Counted from the first letter of the stretch, positions 1-10,600 are shown. The stretch is DNA of 64,000 nucleotides from Mesobacillus sp. S13 (GCF_020422885.1 NZ_CP084622.1:4297001-4361000); one strand, 5' to 3'. Program-made: numbers and translations. Notes: generated by a model not told the origin, from the sequence alone.

Positions 1-891
1 ATCCTTTAGGTAATACCATCTATACTTATAATAAACCCAGCCGATTCTCATCGAGCCATCATCATTGAGGTAATACCATTTCGTTCCGTCTTTTAGCCAG
101 CCAGTCTTCCTCTCACCAGTTTTACCGTCTGCATAAAACCAAGTTTCATCAACTTTGAACCATTTGGTTTGCATTACGCCAGTTTCGGGTAAAAGATAAT
201 ACCATTTCGTTCCATCCTGAAGCCAGCCACTATGTCTTTCTCCAGTCTTATAATGGAAGTAATACCAGTTGTTCTCAAGCAACAGCCAGCCATGCTCCAT
301 CGCTCCGGTAGCAGGGTCTAAATAGTACCATTTCTCTTCGGACTGAATATGGCCAAATTGTTTTGCGCCAGTTTCCGGGTCCAGATAATACCAATTGCCA
401 TCTTCCTCATGCCAGCCAGTTTGCATTGCTCCTGTCTCGTTGTCTAGATAAAAGAATTCCTCATCGACTTCGATCCAGCCATGCTGACGCGCTCCGGTTT
501 CTAGATCAAAATATAACTGGAACCCTTCAATTTCTTGCCAGCCTGTCACTTTTTCACCATTGATATAGTAAAACCAATTTTCGCCTTCCTGGACCCAACC
601 TTCTATAGTTTGCTCCTGGTCTGAAGGTTGTTCCGAAGTATCGTCACCCTCCACAGGTTGCGAAGGATCCTCTGTTGTTTCCTGACTGACTTCTGACTCT
701 TCATCAGAAATCTGATTCTCCGTTCCTTCTTCTGCATTCATTTCATTTGATGATTGTTCCTGCTTGTCCTCTTGCTGATGCAAAAAAAGCTCCTGCGAAT
801 CTTGAAGATTGCTAGAGTTTGTTTCCGCAAAAGCATTCAAAGGATACAGCAAGGAATTGCATAACAATACCGATACTGCCAATTTCTTCAT
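1..891 (-). CDS. Exported choline-binding-repeat protein (C-terminus outside window)
   Basis: The reading frame starts at ATG 891 behind AAGGAGA and runs off the window start, so only the first 297 residues are visible. Residues 1-22 form a signal peptide ending near AFA. Residues 23-95 are an acidic, Ser/Thr/Glu/Gln-rich linker. From about residue 97 there are at least nine aromatic repeats of the type GW...WYYLD..TGAMQTGW, the CW_binding/choline-binding family. No catalytic domain is seen in the visible part; one could follow outside the window. The protein probably sits on the cell wall through its repeats. The linker composition is unlike that of the other repeat proteins here. Confidence 0.85.
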   Translation of the reverse strand, partial: MKKLAVSVLLCNSLLYPLNAFAETNSSNLQDSQELFLHQQEDKQEQSSNEMNAEEGTENQISDEESEVSQETTEDPSQPVEGDDTSEQPSDQEQTIEGWVQEGENWFYYINGEKVTGWQEIEGFQLYFDLETGARQHGWIEVDEEFFYLDNETGAMQTGWHEEDGNWYYLDPETGAKQFGHIQSEEKWYYLDPATGAMEHGWLLLENNWYYFHYKTGERHSGWLQDGTKWYYLLPETGVMQTKWFKVDETWFYADGKTGERKTGWLKDGTKWYYLNDDGSMRIGWVYYKYRWYYLKD

Positions 892-1135
892 TCTGCGTTG
901 TCTCCTTATGTTGTTTTTGCCTCCTTAATTATAGCAATCTATCAAAGCGGTTTTCTACCTTAAATAGGAAAATAAGTAAATGGAATGATAGATTTCCTGT
1001 TATGAGACAATAAATGGGGATACATCAGGACTTGTGCATATTTTGTCGTTTCTTATCGAGAACAATTTATTCTATTATGTTCGATTTAAAGATATAATTG
1101 AATTATCCAAAAACTTTACAAAAGGAGGGTTCTCT

Positions 1136-1264
1136 GTGCCCTTGGTCCAAATGAAAGAGATAAAGACTCCTCTATTATTACTGGGAATTAAAGTCTTCAA
1201 ATGCAAAGAGGGTTTCACCTACATAAAAGTCTGGAATAAGCCTAGAAGGAAGATTATAAGCTAG
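1136..1264 (+). CDS. Small basic hypothetical protein (42 aa)
   Basis: A GTG start at 1136 lies 7 nt after AAAGGAGG (1121-1128). The frame closes at TAG 1262-1264, and a strong intrinsic terminator follows 30 bp later. The peptide is amphipathic and basic, with a hydrophobic middle (TPLLLLGIKVF) and a KPRRK tail. I do not recognise a family. The evidence for a gene is the near-perfect Shine-Dalgarno, the spacing and the terminator on the same strand. A longer in-frame start at 1034 has no ribosome-binding site. Confidence 0.5.
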   Translation: MPLVQMKEIKTPLLLLGIKVFKCKEGFTYIKVWNKPRRKIIS

Positions 1265-1293
1265 CAAACTAAAACATATGAAAGGATTTCAAG

Positions 1294-1317
1294 ACCGAAA
1301 ATGATTTTCGGTTTTTT
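1294..1317 (+). terminator. Intrinsic terminator after the 42-aa ORF
   Basis: Stem ACCGAAAAT / ATTTTCGGT followed by TTTTT on the plus strand. Confidence 0.8.
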
Positions 1318-1340
1318 GTTTTGCCTCATAATAAAACATA

Positions 1341-1372
1341 AAAAAAAGGCCAGGAACCAATGGTTCCTGGCT
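1341..1372 (-). terminator. Intrinsic terminator of the first S8 protease gene
   Basis: Stem GCCAGGAACC / GGTTCCTGGC with a T-run on the minus strand, just downstream of the stop at 1390. Confidence 0.85.
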
Positions 1373-1389
1373 TGCCATTTTACTGCTAA

Positions 1390-4300
1390 TTACTTGATCC
1401 AAGCTCCGTCTTTTCCAAGCTTGTAAGCGCCAATTTTAGTATCCTTGGCCATCTTTCCACTCTTGTAGAAGTAGTACCATTTAGAACCAACAAGTTTCCA
1501 ACCAGTTTGCATTGATCCACTTGTATTCAGGTAGTACCATTCGCCGCCATCCAATAGCCAGCCTGTCTTCATTGCGCCTGACTTCTCAAGGAAGTACCAT
1601 TGGCCTCCATCTTGAACCCAGCCAGTTTGCATAGCTCCGCTCTTAGCAAGGAAGTACCACTTGCTGCCATCTTTTACCCAGCCAGTCTTCATGACACCAG
1701 ATTTCTCTAGGAAGTACCATTTGCCAGCATCCTGTACCCAGCCAGTCTGCATGACGCCATCCTTGTTCAGGTAGTACCACTTAGTTCCATCTTTCAGCCA
1801 GCCAGTTTGCTTAACATCTTCATTGTAGTAGAACCACTTATTATCTTCTTTTTTCCAGCCTTTTTTGAGTTCAGCACGTTCAACTTTAACTTCCTTGACC
1901 GTTTCGTTTCCGCCTAGGTCAGTCAGCTTAAGCTCGATTGTGTTTTCGCCCATCGCAACTGGAACTGTGACTTCAACCATCTCATCTGCAGCATTTACAA
2001 TCTCTACAGGGCTGTCGAACTCTTTAACAAACTCATGATTATTGTCTACATATAGAGATAGATAGTTGAAGTTGTCTTTTAGGTTAAGCTTCAAGGTAAC
2101 TTCTTCTGTTGCTTTTCCAACCTTCGCAGGTGCATCTACTATGATTTCAGGTGCAGTCGTATCCACAAAAACTCTACGGTTGATTGAGAACTCTTTACCA
2201 GAATAGTCTAATGCCGTAACAATGACGTCGTACTTTCCATCTTTTTCGAAGGAAGTCGTAGTCGAGAAATCATAACGTGATTTTTCTTCATTAAATGTGA
2301 ATTCAACATCTTTACCATTCACAGTAATCTTCTCGATTACATAGTCATCCTCTACATAACCTTTTACCGGAACTTCTAAGGTATTGTATGCACCATATGG
2401 TTCTGGGCTAGCATCGTCCAGGTAGATAAGCGGCATATCAGTATCTCCAACAGCAGCTATATCGAATCCGATATTGAATCCATAGTCTACTGCAGCCACT
2501 TCAACAAGCGCCTTTTCAGGTACATCGGTAAGCTGATAGTTTGTAACATTTCCGGCAACCTGATCTACTAGCTTGCCATCAACAAAGATTGCGTAAAACT
2601 CTACGCCTGTTCCATCTTCTTTTGCTTCCCAGCTGACTGTTGATGTTTCAGCATCATACGCAGCTTTTACTTCAGGTGCAGTTGTATCAATATAGACAGG
2701 AATTTTCTTGCTCTGCCACTCAGCACCTTCATAATCGATCACTGATTTGATTTCATAATAATATAATCCATCTTTAACAATATCGGATTTAACTTTTCCA
2801 TTCCATGCACGAGCTGGGTTGAATGAGAAAGGACTTCCAGTTCCACCGTTATAGAAGTTTTTCCTTACATCCTTTTCCATAAGAACTCGGCGAAGGAATT
2901 TGCCGTTTTCATCCAGTACATTGTACTGTACTTCTGCCGCATTTCTCATGAATGCTGGAAGCGGATAGACATCATCAAAATACCCATCACCATTTGGAGA
3001 TACTGCAAAGAAGTCTTTCTCTGGTACCTGGTAACTGAAGTTTCCATCAGCACCAAACAACATTTCACTTGGAGACTTAAATAGATACTTAAGATCATAG
3101 TATCTTGACTCTCCTAAACTAGTAAAGCCGTCAAGGATTTCCGGACGATCCCACTCACCATAGAAGCCCATGTAAGGTACATTCAATTGCGGAAGTAGCT
3201 GTCCATCTTCTGCACCATTAACATCTGTTAATGTCACGAAGCCTTCAACAAAGATATCTTCCTTCAAATCATAAGTCATTTCATTGCCATCTTTATCTTC
3301 ACCAGGGATCTTTGCATCTGTCAAATCGACGCTTACAGTAAATTCCACAGACTCACCTGCTGGAACAGTCACTGTTTCAGGAGCATCCACTACAGCACCT
3401 GGCATATCCGCAGCAATCAAAGCATTGTAATCTTCATCGCCATTGACTTGATAGAAGTAGTCCGTCAGAACGCTAGTGTCCACACTGTACGTAACTTCCT
3501 CATCAGTCAGATTGCTTGCAGTCAAGGTCATTTCAAACTGCTTGGAAGTGAAATCTTTCAATCCAACTTTCGCTTCACCCGTCGCGCTATCGACAACTAC
3601 CGCAGGAGTGTTGACCGCTGCAAATGTCTGCATCATTCCAGCCCCCTGACGGCGTGGTGAGAACGGCTGTCCATATAGATCATCGATTGCATCCGCTGTG
3701 TTCATAAGCAGAACTTTTGCCAATTTTGTTCTTTCTCCAGCAGTCAGCTCGCTGAACCGCTCATCCGATTGCAGGTATTGCTGTACAAGCGCCGATCCAC
3801 CAGCCACGTGCGGCGCGGCCATGGATGTACCACTCTTTACGCCGTACTTATCATCTTGTAATGTAGAGTAAATCTTTCCGCCTGGTGCCGTGATTTCAGG
3901 CTTGAAGTCAAGGCTTGGAGTTGTTCCCCATGAAGTGAATTCAGTCATGCGGCCCATTTCAACATCTTCTTGCTTCTTAGTCTGACTTACATTTAATACA
4001 TTATTGCCAGCAGCAATTGCCTGCTTAAGGGCTTCACCTTCACCAGTCTGAATCAGCATGAATGGTACATCCCAGCCACCCTGGTTGTTGAAGAAAGTGG
4101 ATCCCCCATTGTTATAGACAATGATTCCGATTGCGCCTGCTTCTGCAGCATTAACAGTCTTATCGTAGAATGATAATGAACCACGTGATACGACTGCTAC
4201 CTTTCCTTTTACGTCTACGCCAGCATAATCAGCATCAGCTCCGACTCCTGGAACAGCAACCATCTCTAGCGGGCCATTTTCCTCAGAAAGCTTGACCCAA

Positions 4301-5607
4301 TCATCGATTCCATAACCTACAGCAGAGAAGGACTCATTTCCTTGAACTGTAAAAGTGTGCTGGTAAAGGTATGCATCATTACCAGATGCAGCAACCTGGA
4401 TTGTGTTTGTGTTCAATCCTGGCGCACCTACCAAACCGATATCAGGGTTTTGTGCATAAGGGTTGTCCCATCCATAGCCGATGTGGCCGGAGTTACCTGC
4501 TGATACAGCAGCGACAATCCCATTATCTACCGCACGAGTAATCGCAAGGTTTTCAGCACTCTTTTCTTCATAGAAAGAGGCTGTGGATCCCAAGCTCATG
4601 TTCAGAACATCTGCACCTAGTTTAATAGAGTCATCAATTGCAGCCAGATATACATCAGACCATGTAGATGGATAATTAGGGTCATTACTGAAAACCTTCA
4701 TTCCAAGTACCTGTGCTTCTGGAGCAACCCCCTTGATTCCGCCTGTTGCCTCATCACCATTTGCTGCTACCGTTCCTGCAACGTGCATACCATGCATGGA
4801 AGCTTCCGGACCAAGGTCAAGGATAGTCTGATTCTCATCATAATAGTTATAACCATAAGGAACCTTGTCAGAAAAATACTTTCCTTTCAGCCCCTCTTCA
4901 GTTACCAAAGTCTCTGTTTCTTCCTTAGACAATTCCGCTTGAGCTTTGTCTGTCAAAACGAAATCCTTGTGGGAAGGATCCACTCCTGTATCGATGACAG
5001 AAACGATCATACCTTCACCTTTAAGACCTGCATCTGCCCATGTAGCTTGGGATTGAATATAATTATGGCTTGTCTTCATATCCGGAGCTTCTTCAGGACG
5101 GTTATATTCATTAGCCAGGTAAACATTCTTTACCCCAGCAATACCTTCGATTTTCGCGATATCCTTGTATGTTACTTCACCGCTGAAACCATTGAAAGCA
5201 GTAGAGAAGCTCTTCTTATGATCCATACGGATGTTTTTAGACTTGATCTTATCCTTTACGCTCTTCTGCGCACTTTTTAGTTTTGAGTCAATGGAAGATT
5301 TAGTATCTTCTGATAATTCTTTGTAAAGTTTGCCCTGTTTAGTTGCATACTCAACCGGTGTTTCTCCTTCAACTTCTACGATTACACGAACTTTATCTTC
5401 TGCTTTCAATGAAGCTTTTGTCTTCTTGTACTTTCCATCAAGCTGTTTCAGCTGCTTTGCTTTATATTGCTCAATCTGCTTGATTTTTGAAGAATATGCA
5501 TTCTCTGCTGCAGATGCGCTTGTCAATGGAAAGCTAAAGCTAGAAAGAACCAATGCTGATGCAAGTACACTAGAGGCAATTTTGCGCCCTGTGTTTTTTC
5601 TTTTCAT
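1390..5607 (-). CDS. Cell-wall-bound S8 subtilisin-like protease (Vpr/lactocepin type)
   Basis: Secreted serine protease of 1405 residues. Signal peptide 1-33 ends ASA. An inhibitor-I9-type propeptide covers about 65-170. The S8 catalytic domain has Asp206 (VIDTGVD), His272 (HGMHVAGT) and Ser595 (GTSMAAPHVAGG), and a PA domain is inserted at about 430-540. Fn3-like and Ig-like beta domains follow (about 680-1240), including a segment with AVSPNGDG and DTTAPE motifs as in lactocepins and C5a peptidases. About seven aromatic choline-binding-type repeats occupy 1246-1405 and end with the YKLGKDGAWIK cap. ATG 5607 is preceded by GGGGG and AAGGA. It is a clear paralogue of the protease at 7693-12024. 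Likely role: extracellular protein degradation or processing while attached to the wall. Confidence 0.93.
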   Translation of the reverse strand: MKRKNTGRKIASSVLASALVLSSFSFPLTSASAAENAYSSKIKQIEQYKAKQLKQLDGKYKKTKASLKAEDKVRVIVEVEGETPVEYATKQGKLYKELSEDTKSSIDSKLKSAQKSVKDKIKSKNIRMDHKKSFSTAFNGFSGEVTYKDIAKIEGIAGVKNVYLANEYNRPEEAPDMKTSHNYIQSQATWADAGLKGEGMIVSVIDTGVDPSHKDFVLTDKAQAELSKEETETLVTEEGLKGKYFSDKVPYGYNYYDENQTILDLGPEASMHGMHVAGTVAANGDEATGGIKGVAPEAQVLGMKVFSNDPNYPSTWSDVYLAAIDDSIKLGADVLNMSLGSTASFYEEKSAENLAITRAVDNGIVAAVSAGNSGHIGYGWDNPYAQNPDIGLVGAPGLNTNTIQVAASGNDAYLYQHTFTVQGNESFSAVGYGIDDWVKLSEENGPLEMVAVPGVGADADYAGVDVKGKVAVVSRGSLSFYDKTVNAAEAGAIGIIVYNNGGSTFFNNQGGWDVPFMLIQTGEGEALKQAIAAGNNVLNVSQTKKQEDVEMGRMTEFTSWGTTPSLDFKPEITAPGGKIYSTLQDDKYGVKSGTSMAAPHVAGGSALVQQYLQSDERFSELTAGERTKLAKVLLMNTADAIDDLYGQPFSPRRQGAGMMQTFAAVNTPAVVVDSATGEAKVGLKDFTSKQFEMTLTASNLTDEEVTYSVDTSVLTDYFYQVNGDEDYNALIAADMPGAVVDAPETVTVPAGESVEFTVSVDLTDAKIPGEDKDGNEMTYDLKEDIFVEGFVTLTDVNGAEDGQLLPQLNVPYMGFYGEWDRPEILDGFTSLGESRYYDLKYLFKSPSEMLFGADGNFSYQVPEKDFFAVSPNGDGYFDDVYPLPAFMRNAAEVQYNVLDENGKFLRRVLMEKDVRKNFYNGGTGSPFSFNPARAWNGKVKSDIVKDGLYYYEIKSVIDYEGAEWQSKKIPVYIDTTAPEVKAAYDAETSTVSWEAKEDGTGVEFYAIFVDGKLVDQVAGNVTNYQLTDVPEKALVEVAAVDYGFNIGFDIAAVGDTDMPLIYLDDASPEPYGAYNTLEVPVKGYVEDDYVIEKITVNGKDVEFTFNEEKSRYDFSTTTSFEKDGKYDVIVTALDYSGKEFSINRRVFVDTTAPEIIVDAPAKVGKATEEVTLKLNLKDNFNYLSLYVDNNHEFVKEFDSPVEIVNAADEMVEVTVPVAMGENTIELKLTDLGGNETVKEVKVERAELKKGWKKEDNKWFYYNEDVKQTGWLKDGTKWYYLNKDGVMQTGWVQDAGKWYFLEKSGVMKTGWVKDGSKWYFLAKSGAMQTGWVQDGGQWYFLEKSGAMKTGWLLDGGEWYYLNTSGSMQTGWKLVGSKWYYFYKSGKMAKDTKIGAYKLGKDGAWIK

Positions 5608-5892
5608 TCCTTAATTCCCCCAAATCTATTATTGATATTGCTAGATTATGTAAAGATCCATCCCTCCTGTTCCTATTCCGAAAAGTCAGAGTATTGCTAT
5701 AATTATATATTTTCTTGTTATAATGGTCAATTGGTTTTTAGTAGAATTTAACTATAAAATTCTAAAATTTACTAGGTTTAAGGCTAAAAATGTTAGTTTT
5801 TCAATATTATTGTAAGTTTAATATACTTATCTCTCATGCGTGTATAGGTATATTTACTCCATGTTTTTTCAGTGTCATCATTATCTTATGAC

Positions 5893-5920
5893 AATAAAAA
5901 AACAGGCTTTGTAAGCCTGT
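5893..5920 (-). terminator. Intrinsic terminator of the NlpC/P60 gene
   Basis: Stem ACAGGCTT / AAGCCTGT, loop TGT, with a T-run on the minus strand just after the stop at 5926. Confidence 0.85.
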
Positions 5921-5925
5921 CTAAA

Positions 5926-6732
5926 TTATTTGATCCACGCACCATCACTATTAAGTTTATATCCGTCGATTGTAGTATTATATGCCATTTCTCCACCTGG
6001 ATACAGGTAGTACCACTTGCCGCCGGAAAGTACCCATCCTGTCTTCATGTCTCCGCCAGAATTCAGGTAGTACCAGTTATTATTCCATTTTAGCCAGCCT
6101 GTCTTCATGGAGCCGCTGCCATTCAGGTAATACCAGTCTCCACTCCATTTTACCCAGCCTGTCTTCATGACACCATTAATATCGTGGAAATACCATTCGC
6201 TATTCCACTTCAGCCAGCCTGTCTTCTTGCTGCCATCAGAAAGGTAGTAAAACCATTTGCCATCTTCTTTGCTCCAGCCTGATGTAGAAGCTACTACTCT
6301 TTTAGAGCCAATGTAACGTTCTTTCCAATAAGAATTTGATAGACTTGAAACTTGTACCGCTGATCCTCCCGCGTGAACGAACTGATCTCCTTCTAAATAA
6401 ATCCCTACATGTGAAGGACCTGCTTTATAAGTTGTAAAGAAAACTAAATCTCCTGGCTGTAACTCACTTTTGGATACAGAGCTGCCAACCTGGTACATAT
6501 CTGCTGATGACCGTGGCAGAGTAATTCCAGCCTTATTGAAAGTATATGTTATAAAACCTGAACAATCGAATCCACTCGGAGTTGTACCTCCCCATACATA
6601 AGGTACACCAACATAATCAAGGGCAGTGTCCGTAATCAATCCACTAGTTGAAGCTTCTGCCTTATCGCCACCGACTAACCCGCTAACCAACAAAGAACAA
6701 GAAAGCATACCTGCCATTAATAACTTTTTCAT
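5926..6732 (-). CDS. NlpC/P60 peptidoglycan endopeptidase with choline-binding-type repeats
   Basis: A 268-residue exported cell-wall hydrolase. Signal peptide 1-27 ends near KAEA. The C40 (NlpC/P60) domain covers about 32-145: catalytic Cys57 in GFDCSGF after the VPYVWGG motif, and catalytic His in PSHVGIYL. This family cuts gamma-D-Glu-meso-Dap or related stem-peptide bonds. Residues 155-268 hold five GW...WYYL repeats and end with YKLNSDGAWIK. The start is ATG 6732 behind GGGGG; an upstream TTG at 6744 lies before that ribosome-binding site. The layout is catalytic domain first, wall anchor last, like LytA-type autolysins. Confidence 0.92.
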   Translation of the reverse strand: MKKLLMAGMLSCSLLVSGLVGGDKAEASTSGLITDTALDYVGVPYVWGGTTPSGFDCSGFITYTFNKAGITLPRSSADMYQVGSSVSKSELQPGDLVFFTTYKAGPSHVGIYLEGDQFVHAGGSAVQVSSLSNSYWKERYIGSKRVVASTSGWSKEDGKWFYYLSDGSKKTGWLKWNSEWYFHDINGVMKTGWVKWSGDWYYLNGSGSMKTGWLKWNNNWYYLNSGGDMKTGWVLSGGKWYYLYPGGEMAYNTTIDGYKLNSDGAWIK

Positions 6733-7103
6733 GCTGACCCCCAAATAAATGTAAAATTTCTATAAAAAAGGTAAACCTACTAATTTATCCAAAAATTCAT
6801 TTTCTAAACATAGTATGGCATAAAAGTTACTAGTTTTAGGTTACAGTTCCTTTTTAAGTATGTTACAAGAATATTTCAAAATCCGACTTTACTTACTAAA
6901 AATCCCCAGTTTCTGCAAAATATTCTTTTAAAAAGGATGAATATGGATTATATTTCTGTAAAATATATGGAGGTTTTATAGGGATAAGGAGACTGAAATA
7001 GGTGTCATTGGGAAGGTATCTTGTAGTGTAACTGTCGAATCCTCTGGGATTGCTAATTCCTTGAAACAATCTTTTTTCATGAGAAGAAGCAGCTTTTGAA
7101 ACC

Positions 7104-7131
7104 AAAAAAACTGCCAGATGGCAGTTTTTTT
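7104..7131. terminator. Bidirectional intrinsic terminator
   Basis: Stem AAACTGCC / GGCAGTTT with T-runs on both strands. It lies directly downstream of the riboswitch-controlled small gene on the minus strand. Confidence 0.8.
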
Positions 7132-7136
7132 AAATG

Positions 7137-7295
7137 CTATTCAGTTTTCGCAGTCAGGATCATTGCTCTGTTACTATGATATCTCGCTCTTTCATATAAT
7201 TTGGCTCTGAGTTTCTCGCATAACGCATCTTGCATTAAAGCTTCATTGTGCTTTTTCAAAAATAAATGTAGGTGATACTTAATTTTCAACAACAC
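7137..7295 (-). CDS. Small protein downstream of a c-di-GMP riboswitch (52 aa)
   Basis: A short minus-strand gene of 52 residues, basic and helical (KKHNEALMQ, KLYERARYH), with no signal peptide or clear membrane segment. The GTG start at 7295 is 7 nt from GGAGG. The in-frame ATG at 7301 is only 1 nt from it, so GTG is preferred. A c-di-GMP-I riboswitch lies immediately upstream and a terminator immediately downstream, so this is a compact one-gene transcription unit. I do not recognise a family. Its control suggests a role in the switch between motile and sessile growth, but that is inference. Confidence 0.65.
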   Translation of the reverse strand: MLLKIKYHLHLFLKKHNEALMQDALCEKLRAKLYERARYHSNRAMILTAKTE

Positions 7296-7340
7296 ATTCA
7301 TTCCTCCTTTTAGCACATAAACCGCAGGAAGATTCGTATT

Positions 7341-7425
7341 CGGAAGCTGGCTGACATAGTTAATGCTTCATTAACTTTAGTCCCTCTAGTTTTGCGTCAC
7401 CCTTTTTCAAAGGCTTTGCCGTTTC
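7341..7425 (-). promoter_or_regulatory. Cyclic di-GMP class I riboswitch (GEMM-I)
   Basis: Read on the minus strand, the segment has the ordered GEMM-I signature: GGCAAA, a GAAA-loop hairpin (CCTTTGAAAAAGGG), GACGCAAA, GGGACTAAAG, a TTAATGAAGCATTAA hairpin, then ATGTCAGCCAGC. Known members bind c-di-GMP between the two helices. The 52-aa gene starts about 45 bp downstream. No clear intrinsic terminator lies between aptamer and start, so control may be translational. Confidence 0.85.
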
Positions 7426-7448
7426 GTACGATCTATGTGTCATGCTTC

Positions 7449-7477
7449 CAAAATATCGAATTGTCCCGAGTTTTGTA
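7449..7477 (-). promoter_or_regulatory. Possible SigA promoter for the riboswitch transcript
   Basis: Minus-strand TTACAA, 17-bp spacer, TATTTT, about 25-50 bp upstream of the aptamer. The boxes are imperfect. Confidence 0.35.
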
Positions 7478-7646
7478 AGGGTCTTTAGACCTATAAATCA
7501 CCTTTTTTGGAAAAAATATCTTATTGACATTGACAAAAACGTTTGGTAATAAACCCTACCATTATATCTTTCGGTTTATTTCCCCTAGCTATGAGTGTAA
7601 TAAACCCAATCCCACTAAAATGATTCCAAGGGACTAATGTGACTAT

Positions 7647-7677
7647 AAAAAAAGGACAATCCTGATCAGGATTGTCC
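7647..7677 (-). terminator. Intrinsic terminator of the second S8 protease gene
   Basis: Perfect palindrome GGACAATCCTGA / TCAGGATTGTCC with a T-run on the minus strand. Confidence 0.85.
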
Positions 7678-7692
7678 CTTCCCATTCATATT

Positions 7693-10600
7693 TTATTTTT
7701 TCCATGCTCCGTCTTTTCCTAGTTTGTATCCATCAATAACTGTGTTAACGGCCATAGAACCATTTTTGTACAAGTAATACCATTTGCCGCCTGATTGAAT
7801 CCAGCCCGTTTTCATGACCCCAGAATTCTGATCAAGGAAGTACCACTTGCTTCCATCCTTTAGCCAGCCTGTTTTCATCTGGCCATTAGCTGCAAGGTAG
7901 TACCATTTATTTTCTACCTTAATCCAACCCGTTTTCATGACTCCGCTGATTGAATCGAGGTAATACCATTTGCCTCCATCATTTAGCCATCCAGTTTTCA
8001 TATATCCCTTGGCAGTGAGGTAGTACCACTTATTATCGTCTTTTACCCAGCCCGTTTTCATGGCACCGGAAACTTCGTCAAACAGATACCACTTCTTATC
8101 AATCTTCAGCCAGCCAGTTGCCATTTCGTAGTTCTTTTGAAGATAGTACCACTTATTTTTATCAAGAAGCCAGCCTGATGTAGGCTTATTGTTTTTATAA
8201 TGATACCACTTCCCGTTTTCTTTCACCCAGCCATTCTTAATTTCCTCTGCTCGCTTGATGATCAGGTTCTTCACTGTTTCATTACCACTGAGGTCTATGA
8301 GTCTTAAGGAAATTTTGTTATCGCCTAACGCCAGCGGAACCGTAATGTCAATAGTATCGTTCGCTGCCTTCTGCACATCTACAGGACTCACGATCGACTT
8401 TTCATATTCATGACTGTCATTGACAAACAGCGACAAGTAATTAAAGTTATCCTTCATCGTAACCTTGATGACAGTTTCTTCTACATCAAGGTCGACCCTT
8501 GATGGTGCCGAGACGGATAGCTGTGCAGCTGTCGTATCGATGAACACCTTGCGGGACAATGAATGCGTTTGGCCCTTTTTATCAACAGCTTTGATGATTA
8601 CATCGTAAAATCCATCTTTAGCAAATGAAACATTCGTATTAAAACGATATAAACCCGCTCCAGCATCATGGGTGAAACTTGTTTCCTTTCCATTGACTGT
8701 TATGGATGCAAGTCCGTTATCGTCGATCACTTCTCCTTCAACCGGGATTGTCTTCGTATTGTACGCACCATAAGGTTCAGGGCTATATGCTATAACAAAC
8801 GGATCAGCAGATACGACATCGCCAACTTCAGCTGTATCAGCACCAAAGTTATAAGCATTGTCTACAGCCATTACTTCAACAATCGCGCTTTCTGGAAGCT
8901 CTTCGAACTGGTAGGAGGATTCCTCACCATATACCTCATCGTAAAATTCGCCGTTTACGAAAATCACATATGACAAGATTCCAGAGCCCTCTTCAACTGT
9001 TTCCCAGCTGACTGTTTGCGATTCCAAATCAAATGATGCAGCAACTTCAGGAGCTACTGTATCAACATAGACTGGTATTAATTTAGATTGATAGTCAGCA
9101 CCCTCATAGTCGATCACTGATTTAATTTCATAATAGTAAAGCCCGTCTTTAACACTTTTAGAATTCACTTTACCATTCCAGCTGCGATTTTCATTATAAG
9201 AGAACGGCATTCCCCAACCGCCATCGAAGTATGATTTTACGACATCTTTCTCTAATTTCACACGACGCAGGAATTTCTCGTTCTCATCTAAAATATTGAA
9301 TTGAACTTCTGCCGCATTGCGCAGGAATGCCGGGAACGGATTGATATTCTCACGCATATAGTCTCCATTTGGAGAAATCGCATAATATCCTTGTTCAGCA
9401 GGAGCTGCAAACCAATCATCAATCAGGACATCATGAACAGGCTCTTCATACACATTTCCTTCTTCATCTTCATAATCGAACATGCCTGTCAGGTCATAGT
9501 ATTTCGATTCACCAAAATCACTAAAACCATCAAGGATTTCCGGACGGTCCCACTCTCCGTAGAAGCCTACATACGGGACATTCAAAGTTGGCAGCACATC
9601 AACTTCTTCAACATCTTCTAAAGTTACAAAGCCTTCTACGAATATATCTTCCATCAACTCTGTTGTGGTTAATTCACCATCAAGGGTTTTATAAGGAAGT
9701 TCAGCTTCAGTAAAATCTACACTTACCGTAAAATCTACTGTTTCCCCCGCTGGCACGGTAATTGTTTCAGGAGCATCGATTTCGACACCTTCCATATCAC
9801 CCGCTACAAGCGCATTATAGTTCTCATATCCTTCACTTTCTTCAATAGTGTCAGTCAGGACGCTCGTGTTCACCTGATAAGTCGCATCTTCATCAGAAAT
9901 ATTGACCGCAGTGAAGGTCATTTCAAATTGAGTATCACTGAAATCCTTCAATTCTACCTTTGATTCATTCGTCTCACTGTTAACAACATATACTGGTGTG
10001 TCAACTGCAGCATATGTCTGCATCATACCTGCTCCCTGGCGTCGCGGCGAGAATGGCTGACCTTCCAAGTCCGTGATCATTTCAGCAGTGTTCATTAACA
10101 GGACTTTAGCCAGTCGGGTTCTCTCACCGGCAGTCAAATCTTCAAAACGCTCATCATTCTGAAGGTATTGCTGAACAAGCGCGGATCCTCCGGCAACATG
10201 TGGAGCTGCCATCGATGTTCCACTCATTTCCCCGTATTGATTATCATTAAGGGTAGAGATGATTTTTCCGCCTGGAGCTGTAATCTCCGGCTTCAGTTCA
10301 AGGCTTGGTGTTGTTCCCCATGATGTAAAATCGGTCATCTTGCCCATTTCCGGGTCAGGCGATGTTCCTTGCTGCGCAACACGAAGCGTTGTGTGGCCAG
10401 CAGCAATCAATTCCTCAAGCGCCAATCCTTCTTCATGATGGATTTGCATGAACGGAATGGACCATCCTCCCTGATTCCCATAAAAAGTATCCATTCCATG
10501 GTCATACACTATGATGCCTACTGCACCGTAATCAGCAGCTATCTGCGTCTTCTCATAGAATGAGAGGTCACCCCGTTGTACAACGACAACCTTTCCTTCC

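Noticed and set aside
1246..1900. Tandem DNA repeats in the surface-protein genes as separate repeat elements
   Set aside because: The DNA periodicity is simply the coding of about 20-residue aromatic protein repeats.
4783..5280. Plus-strand open frame of 165 codons inside the first S8 protease
   Set aside because: Antisense shadow of a clear gene, with no ribosome-binding site.
6896..7105. Minus-strand 69-codon frame upstream of the NlpC/P60 gene
   Set aside because: TTG start inside a terminator hairpin, no ribosome-binding site, no recognisable features. The region 6745-7100 is otherwise AT-rich with no gene seen.
7531..7546. cre site at ACAAAAACGTTTGGT
   Set aside because: The palindrome breaks at conserved positions (no terminal CA), and it is not near a suitable gene start.
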